Source: Lichenicoccus sp964246745
Lineage (GTDB): Bacteria > Pseudomonadota > Alphaproteobacteria > Acetobacterales > Acetobacteraceae
NCBI GenBank assembly: GCA_964246745.1
Contig: CAXTRK010000005.1
Location: 99,258 to 163,257 of the forward strand
Direction: 5' to 3'
Length of the DNA: 64,000 bases
Shown here: positions 19,109 through 27,777 of the stretch, one piece after another
Numbering within the stretch: position 1 is the first letter of the stretch
Layout of the letters: each line of letters begins with the position of its first letter
Made by a program: the position numbers and the translations under genes
Notes under the pieces: model-generated
Database searches by the model: none
What the model was told of the DNA's origin: nothing
The model's input: only the letters and a program-made list of their open reading frames with translations

Positions 19109-21379
19109 CTAAGGCAGCTTCACCGTCACCGTGCCGAGAATGTTCAGCCTCGGTCCGTAGAAGCAGAAGGCAGCGCTGTCGCAGGAGGTCAGATACTCCG
19201 TATTGAACACGTTGGTCGCGTTCAGCGAGAGTCGGTAGCGCCTGGTGTCGTAGTGCATAAGCACATCCATGACCGTGTAAGAATTCGTGCGCCAGATATT
19301 CGCGGTGTCGCCGAACACGGTGCCGACATAGCGCCCGGCCACGCCGGCGCCGAAGCCGCGCAGAAGTCCGGTTTGAAAGGTGTAGTCCACCAGCAGCGAT
19401 GCCTGGTGGCGCGGCACTTCCGGGATGCGCTTGTCGAGAGTGGCCGGATCGTTGCTCTTCGTCACCTCGCCGTCGGTGTAGGAATAGGCGCCATTGATGC
19501 TCAGTGCGTCATTGAGCCGCGTGGTGTCCTCGATCTCGATGCCGCGCACGCGCTCCTGGCCCTGCTGCAAGCTGTAGAACGGGTGATTGGGATCGTTGGT
19601 CAGCGCATTGTTCTCTGTGAGCTGGTAGGCCGCGCCAGTCAGCAAGGTGCGCCGGCCGAGCTGGTATTTCACGCCGACCTCGTACTGGTTCGCGGTCGTG
19701 GGCGCGAAGGTGCCGCCGTTATAGGCTGTGCCGGTGGTTGGCACGAACGAGCGCGCATAGGAGAAGTAGGGCGCCAGCCGCTGGTCGAACACGTAGCTGA
19801 GGCCGCCGCGCCAGGAGAACGCCGTGTCGTCGCGCGAGGTTGTCGATGTGGGAGAGATGACGTTTTGCGTGTCGGTGGAGACCTCGTCCTCGCGCGCGCT
19901 CAGGGTCGCGATCCAGCGGTGCCATTTGATCTGGTCCTGGCCATACTCGCCGACATCGTCCTGCGTCTCGATCGTGTGGCTGCTGACGGCGGGGGTCGCG
20001 AACTGCGCGCCATAGACCGGATCAAACACGTCGATCGGGGGCGCCGTGCCGAAGCCCGCGCCGTAATCGTCGCGGTAGTGCACGTAATTCACGCCGAGAA
20101 GCAGGTCGTGGCGCAATGGTCCGGTGTCGAACCTGATTTCCGCGTTGTTGTCGAGACCCACGTCGCGCGCGTCCTCGTTGACGTAGTACGATGCGCGATT
20201 GAGGAGCCGGTAATTGGTCGGCAGACCTTTGGATCCTAGGGTAAAGCCGTCGCCGTAGAGCGTGTCGTAGATGACCTTGACGTCCTCGAAGCGGACGCCC
20301 TGGTGCAAGCTGATCTGATCGTTCACGGTGTGGTCGAGTTGGTAGCCGATATCATATTGGTCGCGCGAGAAGCGGTCATGGTTCGGCTCGTTGATGTAGT
20401 CGCTGCTGGTGATCTCGCCGTCCGGGTTCGGGAGAAGCGTGCCGAATGCCGGCAGGAACTGGTTCGCCGTGTTGGTGCGGTCATGCTGGTAGTGCGACAG
20501 CAGGGTGAAGGTGGTGTCCGGCGACAGCACGAACGACACCGAGGGGGCTGCGAACCAGCGCTGGGTATAGACGTAGTCGGTCTGGTTGTCGGTATCGCGG
20601 AACAGACCAGTCAGGCGCACCAGCACCTTTCCTTCCGCCGCCGGCGTGCCAGCATCAAATGCCGCTTCGCGATAGTCGAAGCTGCCGAATTGCGCTTGCA
20701 GGTCGGCGAACGGCTTGGTTTGTGGACGCTTGCTGACCTCGTCCACGAGTCCCCCCGGCGGGATGGCGCCGTAGAGCACCGAGGAGGGCCCCTTGAGCAC
20801 CTGCACCTGGTCCATGCCGTAGAGGTCGAGACGCGATTGCGCGAACGTTGAGGTCGGCTCCGGCAGCCCGTCCAGGTAGCGCGGCGGGATGAAGCCGCGC
20901 AGGATGAGATAGTCGAAGCGCGGATCGTTGCCCTGATAGCCAGTGTTCACGCCGGCGGTGAATTGCAGCGCCTGATCCAGGGTCTGGTCCTGCAACAGTC
21001 CAAGCTGGTCGTGGGTGATGACCGAGATGGACTGGGGGACGTCCAGGATCGAGGTCTTTGTCTTGGTGCCGGCGCTGGCGTCCTTCGGCACGTATTGCCT
21101 GCGGGCATATACGGTGACAGCCTGAGCGGGGGGCGGTGGATTGCTCGCCGTGCTCGCCTCCGCCGGCCGCTTCAGGGCTCCAGGCGGTCCGCCCTGCGCC
21201 GCGGTGCCGCCCTGGAGATCGTGTGCCCGTGTCTGCGTCGGTGTCTGGGCCAGCGCCTGCCGGCATGCGAGCAGGCCCGCCAGAACACAGAGACAGGAGC
21301 AGCCGCGTCGCAGCAACCGGAGATCCGGGCCCGCCGACCGCCGCGTCGCCGATGCATCGGATCTGACCATGAGGCTCAC
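19109..21379 (-). CDS. TonB-dependent siderophore-type outer-membrane receptor
   Basis: 756 residues. A signal peptide (hydrophobic CLCVLAGLLACRQALA) is followed by a linker and a plug domain with SILDVPQSISVITHDQL and FDYLILRGFIPPRYLDGLP, then a 22-strand-type beta barrel. This is the FhuA/FpvA siderophore-receptor pattern. The last residues (TVTVKLP) do not end in the usual aromatic. The start is either GTG at 21379 or ATG nine bases later; neither has a strong ribosome binding site. It lies 78 bases downstream of an AraC regulator on the same strand, a common arrangement for siderophore-sensing control. The ligand is unknown. Confidence 0.9.
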   Translation of the reverse strand: MSLMVRSDASATRRSAGPDLRLLRRGCSCLCVLAGLLACRQALAQTPTQTRAHDLQGGTAAQGGPPGALKRPAEASTASNPPPPAQAVTVYARRQYVPKDASAGTKTKTSILDVPQSISVITHDQLGLLQDQTLDQALQFTAGVNTGYQGNDPRFDYLILRGFIPPRYLDGLPEPTSTFAQSRLDLYGMDQVQVLKGPSSVLYGAIPPGGLVDEVSKRPQTKPFADLQAQFGSFDYREAAFDAGTPAAEGKVLVRLTGLFRDTDNQTDYVYTQRWFAAPSVSFVLSPDTTFTLLSHYQHDRTNTANQFLPAFGTLLPNPDGEITSSDYINEPNHDRFSRDQYDIGYQLDHTVNDQISLHQGVRFEDVKVIYDTLYGDGFTLGSKGLPTNYRLLNRASYYVNEDARDVGLDNNAEIRFDTGPLRHDLLLGVNYVHYRDDYGAGFGTAPPIDVFDPVYGAQFATPAVSSHTIETQDDVGEYGQDQIKWHRWIATLSAREDEVSTDTQNVISPTSTTSRDDTAFSWRGGLSYVFDQRLAPYFSYARSFVPTTGTAYNGGTFAPTTANQYEVGVKYQLGRRTLLTGAAYQLTENNALTNDPNHPFYSLQQGQERVRGIEIEDTTRLNDALSINGAYSYTDGEVTKSNDPATLDKRIPEVPRHQASLLVDYTFQTGLLRGFGAGVAGRYVGTVFGDTANIWRTNSYTVMDVLMHYDTRRYRLSLNATNVFNTEYLTSCDSAAFCFYGPRLNILGTVTVKLP

Positions 21380-21457
21380 TTAACGAAACCTCGACAACAT
21401 ATCTTTATCGGTTGGGTCGATTCTATTCTCGAACGGGCCAGCCTCATCGCCGCCTCT

Positions 21458-22258
21458 TCAACCGGAGAGGCCGCTCGCTCCATGCAACGATGCCTTGTCG
21501 CGGTTGAAATAGCGGCTTGGCGGCACGCCGAACATCTTTTGGAAGACGGTGGTGAAGGCGCTGAGGCTCTCATATCCGACGTCGAAGGCGACCGTGGTGA
21601 CCGGCTGGCCGGCCGACAGGCGCGACAAGGCGTCGAGCAGCCGGATGTGCTGGCGCCACGCGGCCAGGCTTATGCCGGTGTCTTGTCGGAACCGTCGCGT
21701 CAGCGTGCGCCGTCCCATTCCGGCGAGCTTCGCCCATTGGTCGAGATCGTCATGGCGCGATGGGTTGGCGAGAATCGCGTGGCAAACCCGCTTCAGGCGC
21801 TCGTCCCGAGGCATGCGCGACGCGAGGCTCGGCGTTGGCCGGGCCGCGATCTCATCGAGAAGGAAGCTCACGATTCTTCCCGCGCGGCCATGCTCGTCAT
21901 ACTCGCGTTCAAAGCGCATCGCTTCGAGGATCAGGGCACGCAGGAGCTCCACCACCTCCAACACGCAGCACTCCGAGGGCAGATGCGAGGCGGTGTCCGG
22001 CTTGATGTAGAGGGTGCGCAACGAGACGCGGCCGCGGCACGAAACCTCGTGCCCGGTTCCGGCCGGCAACCACACCGCACGCTGCGGAGGCACGATATAG
22101 CTGTCCCGATCCGTCATGACCGACATCACGCCTGAGCTGGCGTAGAGAAGCTGGGCGCGCCGGTGAGAGTGCCAAGGATCGACAAACCCTGGCTCGTATT
22201 CGTCGGCGAGGGCAATCACCGGACGAGGGATCGACTCAAGGTCGGCGCTGCGCTGCAT
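21458..22258 (-). CDS. AraC-family transcriptional regulator
   Basis: 266 residues. The N-terminal cupin-like sensing domain (about 20-90) includes DPWHSHRRAQLLYASSG and QRAVWLPAGTGHEVSC. The C-terminal AraC DNA-binding domain (about 165-260) has WAKLAGMGRRTLTRRFRQD as the first helix-turn-helix and TTVAFDVGYESLSAFTTVF as the second. This layout matches the NimR/YeaM type of one-component regulators. It probably controls the adjacent receptor, peptidase or both. Its start region is duplicated (see repeat at 22250-22295): a second, out-of-frame ribosome binding site and ATG sit 23 bases upstream of the chosen start. Confidence 0.9.
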   Translation of the reverse strand: MQRSADLESIPRPVIALADEYEPGFVDPWHSHRRAQLLYASSGVMSVMTDRDSYIVPPQRAVWLPAGTGHEVSCRGRVSLRTLYIKPDTASHLPSECCVLEVVELLRALILEAMRFEREYDEHGRAGRIVSFLLDEIAARPTPSLASRMPRDERLKRVCHAILANPSRHDDLDQWAKLAGMGRRTLTRRFRQDTGISLAAWRQHIRLLDALSRLSAGQPVTTVAFDVGYESLSAFTTVFQKMFGVPPSRYFNRDKASLHGASGLSG

Positions 22259-22295
22259 CGTCTGCCTCCTGGGCGCTGCATCGTCTGCCTCCTGG
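22250..22295. repeat. 23-bp perfect tandem duplication of RBS plus start codon
   Basis: Bases 22250-22272 are repeated exactly at 22273-22295. Read on the minus strand, each copy carries AGGAGGCAGACGATGCAGCG, a full Shine-Dalgarno and ATG. Because 23 is not a multiple of three, the upstream ATG opens a different frame from the AraC gene. This could be a recent slip duplication or could alter translation of the regulator. Confidence 0.9.
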
Positions 22296-22418
22296 CCGAG
22301 CGGCTACGTCACCATGACCGTAAGCAATTTCCGCGCCGTTGTTGCGCGCGGCAAAGCCTGTCCTCCAACCATTCGGCGACGCTGACCACGAAACGGGTTC
22401 GGGCGACGTCGGGAGTGA

Positions 22419-24539
22419 TTACCGCAATTCCCTACCTCCTATGCCTAGCTGCCAAAACAGGAAGGTCAACTCTTTGGCGGCCTGCTGGATCTCGGCTCTG
22501 GCCGGCAGGGTGCCAGAATGGCCCGATTGGGAGTCGTAGAGCAGGAGCACGGGACGGCCCGACGCAGTTGCGTTCTGCAAGGCGGCGGTCATCTTGAGAG
22601 AGTGCATGGGGTTTACGCGCGTGTCCTTCGCACCAGTTACGAGCAAGACCGCCGGATAATCGCGGCCGTTTCGAACATGCTGGTAGGGCGAGTAGGCGTA
22701 AAGCGTGCGAAACTGCTCGGCGTTGGCGACCGAGCCATATTCCTTCACCCACCAGCGCGCGATGCCGAAATGCTCGTAGCGCAGCATGTCGGCGAGCGCA
22801 TAGCGGGCGATCACGGCGGCAAATAATTCAGGATGCTGCGTGATGGAGGCCAGCACCAGCAGCCCGCCATTGCTCATGCCCTGGATGGCCAGCTTGTTCC
22901 GATTGGTATAGCGGTGCGCCTCAAGCCATCGCGCGGCGGCTGCGAAATCGTCGAAGCTGTTCTGCTTGTTCGCCAGATCGCCGCCCTTGTGCCAAGCTTC
23001 GCCGAACGCCCCGCCGCCCCGAATGTTGGCCACCGCGTAGATGCCGCCATGCTCCAGCCATACCGCTTCCTCAGGGGAGAATTCCGGAGTTTGCGCCCAG
23101 TTGAAGCCGCCATAGCCATAAAGCAGAACGGCGCGTCTGCCGTCTCTGGCAAGCCCGCGCTTATGGGCGAGAAACATCGGCACACGCGTTCCGTCCGCCG
23201 AGCGATACCAGACCTGGTCGGTGACGAGTTCGGAGAGCCAGTGCGGCGCTGTCGGCGCTGACACGACCTCTTCGCTGTTCGATGCGACCGAATAGGCGAG
23301 AAACTCGCTTGGCGTCCCAAATGACGAATAGGAAAAACATACAATAGGTGAATCTGATTGGCTGTCTATCAGAGACACCGTACCCAGTCCGGGAAGTGGC
23401 GGGGACTCCGCTTCCTTGCCGTGATGGTCATAGACTACGAGTCGCGAATGGGCGTCGTGGAGATAGTCGAGGAATAGCTTGCCCTGGGCGAGATGGAAGC
23501 TTTGCAGCGTATCGGCTTGTTCTGGAATAAGCGTACGCCAGTTCTGGATTTCAGGGTGGCTCGCATCGGCCACCATGATACGGCCGCGCGGCGCCTTCCA
23601 GTCCGTCTGGATGTAGATCTGGCCGTCGGCCGCTTTGGCATCGAAGTTGGCCGCGATGCCTCTGGCCAGCGCGCGTGCCGCTCCGTCGCCATCCGCGTCT
23701 TCTAGATAGAGGTCCGTAGGACCGGCCGCGCCGTGCAGCACCTGCAAAAGCAAGAGCCTTCCATCAGCCGAAAGCGTGGCTTCGAGAATTGATCCGGCCC
23801 CGAGCCCGCCTCCGAACAGCAGAGTGTCGCGTTCCGGCGGCGCCCCGAGCGTGTGCATGTAGAGCCGGGGACCGTCATCGTCTATCCGAATATAGAAAAT
23901 CCGCTTTCCATCTGGAGAAAAAAGCAGCGACCAATAGATGTATCGCGCCTCCGGTAAAACATCCGGCAGGATCTTGCCGGTGACGGCATTATCGAAATGG
24001 ATGCTGAGCTGATCCTGGCCGCCGCGGCGGACGCCAAAGGCGACAAGCTTTCCATCTTTTGAGACGTTCAGAAGCTCGAGCGTGGCACCCGCATCGGGGC
24101 TCAGCGTTCGCGCATCGATAAGCTGCTTCTCCGGCCCGTGCAGGCCAGCTCGCAGGGTCAGCGAAGCAATCTGCTGCCCTGCCTGCTTCTTCAAAAGAAA
24201 GAGGGCGCCGTTGCGCCAGATTGCGGTCTCGGGGACTTCCAGGTCTTCAAGCGAGCGCACGTCGTCCTGAACCAGGCCCAGTTCGGGACGATGATCAAGC
24301 AAGCGGCTGGTGTACCGTTGCTGTGCCGCGATCCATTCGTGCGTGCGAACAGAGCTGGAATTTTCCAGCCAGCGATAAGGATCGGCTATGCGTTGGCCAT
24401 GAAGACGATCAGCGTCCGGACCTCGTGGAGAGGGCGGCGGCACGCCGCGGGCGGAGGCAGATGCCGCGCCAGACGTATCGCATAACGCCAAAGACGGTAG
24501 CAACAGACACCATGCCGCCAGCGCTCTCGCCATGCCCAT
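22419..24539 (-). CDS. S9A prolyl-oligopeptidase-family serine peptidase, exported
   Basis: 706 residues with a Sec-type signal (ALAAWCLLLPSLALC). The N-terminal propeller domain begins with DRLHGQRIADPYRWLEN, the prolyl-oligopeptidase signature. The catalytic domain has the nucleophile in GMSNGGLLV, the acid in TGAKDTRVNPMHS and the histidine in SQSGHSGT. It is likely periplasmic and cleaves small peptides. It lies upstream of the AraC gene on the same strand with a 160-base gap. It is only distantly similar to the S9 enzyme at 15259-17481, so the two are not recent duplicates. Base composition looks lower in GC than the flanking genes, a hint of transfer. Confidence 0.9.
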   Translation of the reverse strand: MGMARALAAWCLLLPSLALCDTSGAASASARGVPPPSPRGPDADRLHGQRIADPYRWLENSSSVRTHEWIAAQQRYTSRLLDHRPELGLVQDDVRSLEDLEVPETAIWRNGALFLLKKQAGQQIASLTLRAGLHGPEKQLIDARTLSPDAGATLELLNVSKDGKLVAFGVRRGGQDQLSIHFDNAVTGKILPDVLPEARYIYWSLLFSPDGKRIFYIRIDDDGPRLYMHTLGAPPERDTLLFGGGLGAGSILEATLSADGRLLLLQVLHGAAGPTDLYLEDADGDGAARALARGIAANFDAKAADGQIYIQTDWKAPRGRIMVADASHPEIQNWRTLIPEQADTLQSFHLAQGKLFLDYLHDAHSRLVVYDHHGKEAESPPLPGLGTVSLIDSQSDSPIVCFSYSSFGTPSEFLAYSVASNSEEVVSAPTAPHWLSELVTDQVWYRSADGTRVPMFLAHKRGLARDGRRAVLLYGYGGFNWAQTPEFSPEEAVWLEHGGIYAVANIRGGGAFGEAWHKGGDLANKQNSFDDFAAAARWLEAHRYTNRNKLAIQGMSNGGLLVLASITQHPELFAAVIARYALADMLRYEHFGIARWWVKEYGSVANAEQFRTLYAYSPYQHVRNGRDYPAVLLVTGAKDTRVNPMHSLKMTAALQNATASGRPVLLLYDSQSGHSGTLPARAEIQQAAKELTFLFWQLGIGGRELR

Positions 24540-24614
24540 TCATCACTCGCTGATTCTTGTCGGGATAAGCCTAAGAGCCAGCGAAACCACATGACAAGAG
24601 AGCCTCGCTTGTTG

Positions 24615-25760
24615 CTACCGGACGTCCTCGGTGCGCAGCTTGAACATCATGCCCTGCGCCCGGACCCCGAGGTCGCCCACGAGCGGCCCTTGCGGCGGCC
24701 CGTTCAAGACAACGCGCTCGCTGGGCGCGTTGGTGGCGAGGCCGGAGCTGGTGGTGGCGTCGAGCCGGCAGGCGCCCGCCGCTTCGCAGGTAAACGTCCC
24801 TGCGAGGCCGGTGCTGCCGAGACGCGAAATGCCGATCCAGCTATCCACCAGCGCTCCGTCCTCGTCGGTGAGCAGCGACAGCCTGCCTTCCAGGGGCTGG
24901 TTGTCCATGGTGAGTGCGACCGCGTAGTCGTGCGCCGCCACCGGCAGCAGGTTGGGCACGTTCAGATCAGCCCCCATGCCGCCCAGGGTCGTCGCCATGC
25001 CGTGCAATGCCGTGAGCCAGAAGCGGCGGGCGACTTCCGGGAAGTTCGCATCGCCGGTGATGTCGGCGCCGACCCCGAACGCGTAGAACACGCTGCCGCG
25101 CAGGTAGGTGCCGAGCTTCTGGCCCAGATCGACCGGGGCGGAACCAGCCTGGAACACGGAACCGAGATCGCTGTTCTCCGCCATGTCGGAATAGAGAATG
25201 GCGCGGATCGTCACTGAACTTGCCGAGAAACGGCCTTCGTCGGAAGCCAGCGCACGGATGATCTCCTTGTGCGGCGGACTGGCGGCGCGGACACCAACGG
25301 CGTCAGCCGCACGTTTGCCTTGCTCGTAGATCGCGGTCAGCGCCGAGCCCATGGCGGCGAGGAAGTATTTACGCTGGTCGGACAAGGTGGAGAGCGGATT
25401 GCGGCTGAACAGAAAGCTCCGCTTTTCGAGCGCGGCCTGCTGGGCTGCGGTGTAGCCGGGCCAGCAGCCTGACCAGAGTTCGCTGCTTTGCCCGCTTGCG
25501 GTCTCCAGGCGCACCACGGTGAGGCGCTCACCTGGGGCCAGGGTGGCGCGCAGCTTGTCCGCCAGCTTGCGCGCCCATGCGGTGTCGCCGTCCACCATCA
25601 TGCGGTCGTCGATATAGAGCACGGTCTGGCGCACGCTTGGCGTGTTGCAGAAGGCCGGATCCAGCCCTTCGCGGCCGAACAAGGCGGCATGGGCGGCGCC
25701 AGGAGCAAACAACGCGGCCAGGACCGCGACGAGCGGCAGCAAGCGTGGCATCAGGCGCAT
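24615..25760 (-). CDS. Exported protein of unknown function, possible vWA-like fold
   Basis: 381 residues with a clear signal peptide ending AAHA before ALFGREG. I do not recognise a family with certainty. The segment QTVLYIDDRMMVDGD near residue 45 and the later ASSVTIRAILYSDMAENSD resemble the beta strand plus acidic loop of von Willebrand A-type folds, but a clean DxSxS metal site is absent. Two cysteines (FCNTP, SGCWPGY) could pair in the periplasm. It is the last gene of a three-gene minus-strand set: the OmpA-like lipoprotein, then the four-helix membrane protein, then this one, with gaps of 19 and 3 bases. Role unknown; envelope location is inferred. Confidence 0.7.
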   Translation of the reverse strand: MRLMPRLLPLVAVLAALFAPGAAHAALFGREGLDPAFCNTPSVRQTVLYIDDRMMVDGDTAWARKLADKLRATLAPGERLTVVRLETASGQSSELWSGCWPGYTAAQQAALEKRSFLFSRNPLSTLSDQRKYFLAAMGSALTAIYEQGKRAADAVGVRAASPPHKEIIRALASDEGRFSASSVTIRAILYSDMAENSDLGSVFQAGSAPVDLGQKLGTYLRGSVFYAFGVGADITGDANFPEVARRFWLTALHGMATTLGGMGADLNVPNLLPVAAHDYAVALTMDNQPLEGRLSLLTDEDGALVDSWIGISRLGSTGLAGTFTCEAAGACRLDATTSSGLATNAPSERVVLNGPPQGPLVGDLGVRAQGMMFKLRTEDVR

Positions 25761-25763
25761 CGG

Positions 25764-27041
25764 TCAGGACTCCAGTTCAAGCAGCAGCGCCGCGCGGTCG
25801 AGCGAGACCGGCGGCGGCGCCTCGCCCGCCTCCTGCAGCGCCGCACGGTAGTGCTCGGCGTTGCCGCGCACCACGGCGAGCACGGCGTCGTGGATGGCGC
25901 GCTCGTGCGCCTCGATCTGATCGAGCAGGGCGCGCTGCGGGGCGACCGCGTCGAGGCGGGTGGCGGCAGCGGTTTCGGTCTCGCGCAGCTCTTTGGCGGT
26001 GCGCGCCTCGGTCTGGCGGATGCGCTGATCGGCGACGCGGCGCAGACGGTGGAAGCGGCGCCAGGCGCGCCGGCGCTGGAGGGTCGCGTCCATGAAGTCC
26101 GGGTCGATGTCGTGGCAGACATAGGCGAAGAAGATGCCGACCAGCCAGGCGCCAAGATTGGCCAGCAGCGACAGCAGCACCTCGATGGTGGGATCGGTCT
26201 GCACCTGCACGCCGGGACCAAGGATGTTCGGTCCCGCCTGCGCGGCCATGGCGCGCTGGGCCGCGATCGCGCGCGAGCCGCCGGCGGCGCCCAGCACGAC
26301 CAGCAGCGCGATCGTGGCCAGCACCAGCAGCCGCCAATCGCCGATGCGCTTGATGCGTTCGGCGTGATGGCCGAAGCGGTGGCTCCACTGCTTGAGAATC
26401 GAGCCGTGGCCGTGCGAGGCGAAAGCGAGCAGCACGGCGAGGATCACGGTCGTTCCGGCGGCGATCGCGGGAATGCCGAAAAACAGCAGGAACACGGTGT
26501 AGTTGATCAGCCACTCGGTGACGCCGACGCAGAACAGGGCCAGGAAGTAGATCGGGCTGCGCGCGAGCATGGTGGCCTGGCGGCCGCCGTTGGCGTCCGA
26601 GTAGCGCCGCAAGCGGGTGTCGGCGCGGGTATAGGTCTCGCGCCGTTCGCGGTAGCGATGGCTCTGCTCGGTCTCGCGCTCGATCTGGGCGAGGTCCTCG
26701 TCGCGCCTGCGGGTGAGCGCAATCATGTCGGCCTGCAGGCGGGCGACACGTTCAATATCGGCGCGATGCGGCCCGAGGCGCGCATCAAAGCCGGCGCGTG
26801 CCTGCCGCCAATGCGACAGCAGCACGCGCGCCGGCTCCAGCACGGCCAGGCGCATGCCGTCGGTAAAGCCGCGCTCGTCTGCCGCGAGCGGGCCGCGAGC
26901 CGCTTCAGCCTCGGCCGCCTGCCGCACGCGCTCTGGCGGCAGACGCAGTGCGGCGGCACGGTCCGGGCCGAAGCTCATCGCCGACAGGAACGCCTCCTGC
27001 AGCGGATCGTGTGCCGGAGTGGGATTGCGCCCGAAGGCCAT
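25764..27041 (-). CDS. Four-helix membrane protein with flanking coiled coils, unknown function
   Basis: 425 residues. Residues 1-155 are charged and helical (EAEAARGP, RRRDEDLAQIERETEQSHRYRERRET). Four hydrophobic helices then lie at about 160-180, 184-205, 236-253 and 290-315. A C-terminal Arg/Glu/Ala-rich coiled coil follows (about 325-410). There is no signal peptide, so both soluble parts may face the cytoplasm. No catalytic motif is visible. It is translated just after the OmpA-like lipoprotein and just before the exported protein, so it is likely the inner-membrane partner of an envelope-spanning complex. The layout loosely recalls MotA/TolQ-type proteins, but I see no such signature. 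Confidence 0.72.
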   Translation of the reverse strand: MAFGRNPTPAHDPLQEAFLSAMSFGPDRAAALRLPPERVRQAAEAEAARGPLAADERGFTDGMRLAVLEPARVLLSHWRQARAGFDARLGPHRADIERVARLQADMIALTRRRDEDLAQIERETEQSHRYRERRETYTRADTRLRRYSDANGGRQATMLARSPIYFLALFCVGVTEWLINYTVFLLFFGIPAIAAGTTVILAVLLAFASHGHGSILKQWSHRFGHHAERIKRIGDWRLLVLATIALLVVLGAAGGSRAIAAQRAMAAQAGPNILGPGVQVQTDPTIEVLLSLLANLGAWLVGIFFAYVCHDIDPDFMDATLQRRRAWRRFHRLRRVADQRIRQTEARTAKELRETETAAATRLDAVAPQRALLDQIEAHERAIHDAVLAVVRGNAEHYRAALQEAGEAPPPVSLDRAALLLELES

Positions 27042-27060
27042 GCGTGCGGGCTCCGCCTGT

Positions 27061-27714
27061 TCAGTACGTCACCGGCGCGCCGAGTGGCGCGCGCGAAAGG
27101 GGCGTCGGCTGCCGCGCGCGCAGCGTCTGGGCAGCGGGATGGTTCTCGCGCAGGCTGGTCGGACGCGCGCGGATCACGTCGGCGATGGCGCGCGCGCTGG
27201 GCGAGATCAGGAACTCGACGCGACGGTTGCGGGCACGGCCGGCTTCGGTGTCGTCGGCGGCGACGGGTTCGCGCTTGCCGATGCCGATCGCGCGCAGACG
27301 GCCGCCGGCCACGCCGCGCGCCTCCAGTTCGCGCACGACGGTCTCCGCGCGGCGACGGGACAATGTCATGTTGTAGGCGTCGCCGCCGACGGCGTCGGTG
27401 TGGCCGAGCACCGCCGCGTGCGTGTCCGGCTCGCGCTTCAGCCGCTGCGCCAGCGCGTCGAGCACGGCGCCCGCCCCCGCCCGCGGCTGATCCTGGTCGA
27501 AGTCGAAGAAGACGCGCGAGTCATAGGTGAGGCTGGTGACCGGAACCCCGCCGCGATACAGCACGGCCACGGCGGGCGCCGCTTGACTCGCTTGCGCAGC
27601 ACTTGCCGCCGACGCGCTTGAGGGCGGTGCCCGGCGGCATGCCGACAGACCGCCCGCGCCGAAGGCGAGGCTGGCCGCGAGCAGCAGGATGGCGCAACGA
27701 GGCGGATACGTCAT
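27061..27714 (-). CDS. OmpA-family peptidoglycan-binding lipoprotein
   Basis: 217 residues from the ATG giving MTYPPRCAILLLAASLAFGA. LSAC forms a lipobox, which fixes the start 54 bases inside the longest frame. The C-terminal OmpA/MotB domain (about 70-180) shows VFFDFDQDQPRAGAGAVLDA, the VLGHTDAVGGDAYNMTLSRRRAETV peptidoglycan-binding core, and RNRRVEFLI. It would tether the outer membrane, or a complex, to the cell wall. The tail after the domain (about 180-217) is extra and rich in Arg/Pro. It is the first gene of the three-gene envelope module that reads toward 24.6 kb. Confidence 0.88.
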   Translation of the reverse strand: MTYPPRCAILLLAASLAFGAGGLSACRRAPPSSASAASAAQASQAAPAVAVLYRGGVPVTSLTYDSRVFFDFDQDQPRAGAGAVLDALAQRLKREPDTHAAVLGHTDAVGGDAYNMTLSRRRAETVVRELEARGVAGGRLRAIGIGKREPVAADDTEAGRARNRRVEFLISPSARAIADVIRARPTSLRENHPAAQTLRARQPTPLSRAPLGAPVTY

Positions 27715-27777
27715 GGGCGCAGTCACTATGCGTGCCGACCCGCCGGAGTCCATGCGTGCCTGTACCATCCGACACAG

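Noticed and set aside
13943..24539. Lasso-peptide biosynthesis cluster with isopeptidase
   Set aside because: S9 peptidases next to a TonB receptor fit the idea, but no precursor, leader-binding protein, transglutaminase-like protease or asparagine-synthetase-like cyclase is present. Only the uptake or processing idea is kept.
25488..27530. Long plus-strand open frame antisense to the envelope module
   Set aside because: It is Arg/His/Gln-rich as expected from the reverse complement of GC-rich coding DNA and covers three better-supported genes. Similar long antisense frames at 1368-2945, 4463-5764, 11882-14524, 15982-17385 and 41592-43673 were dropped for the same reason.
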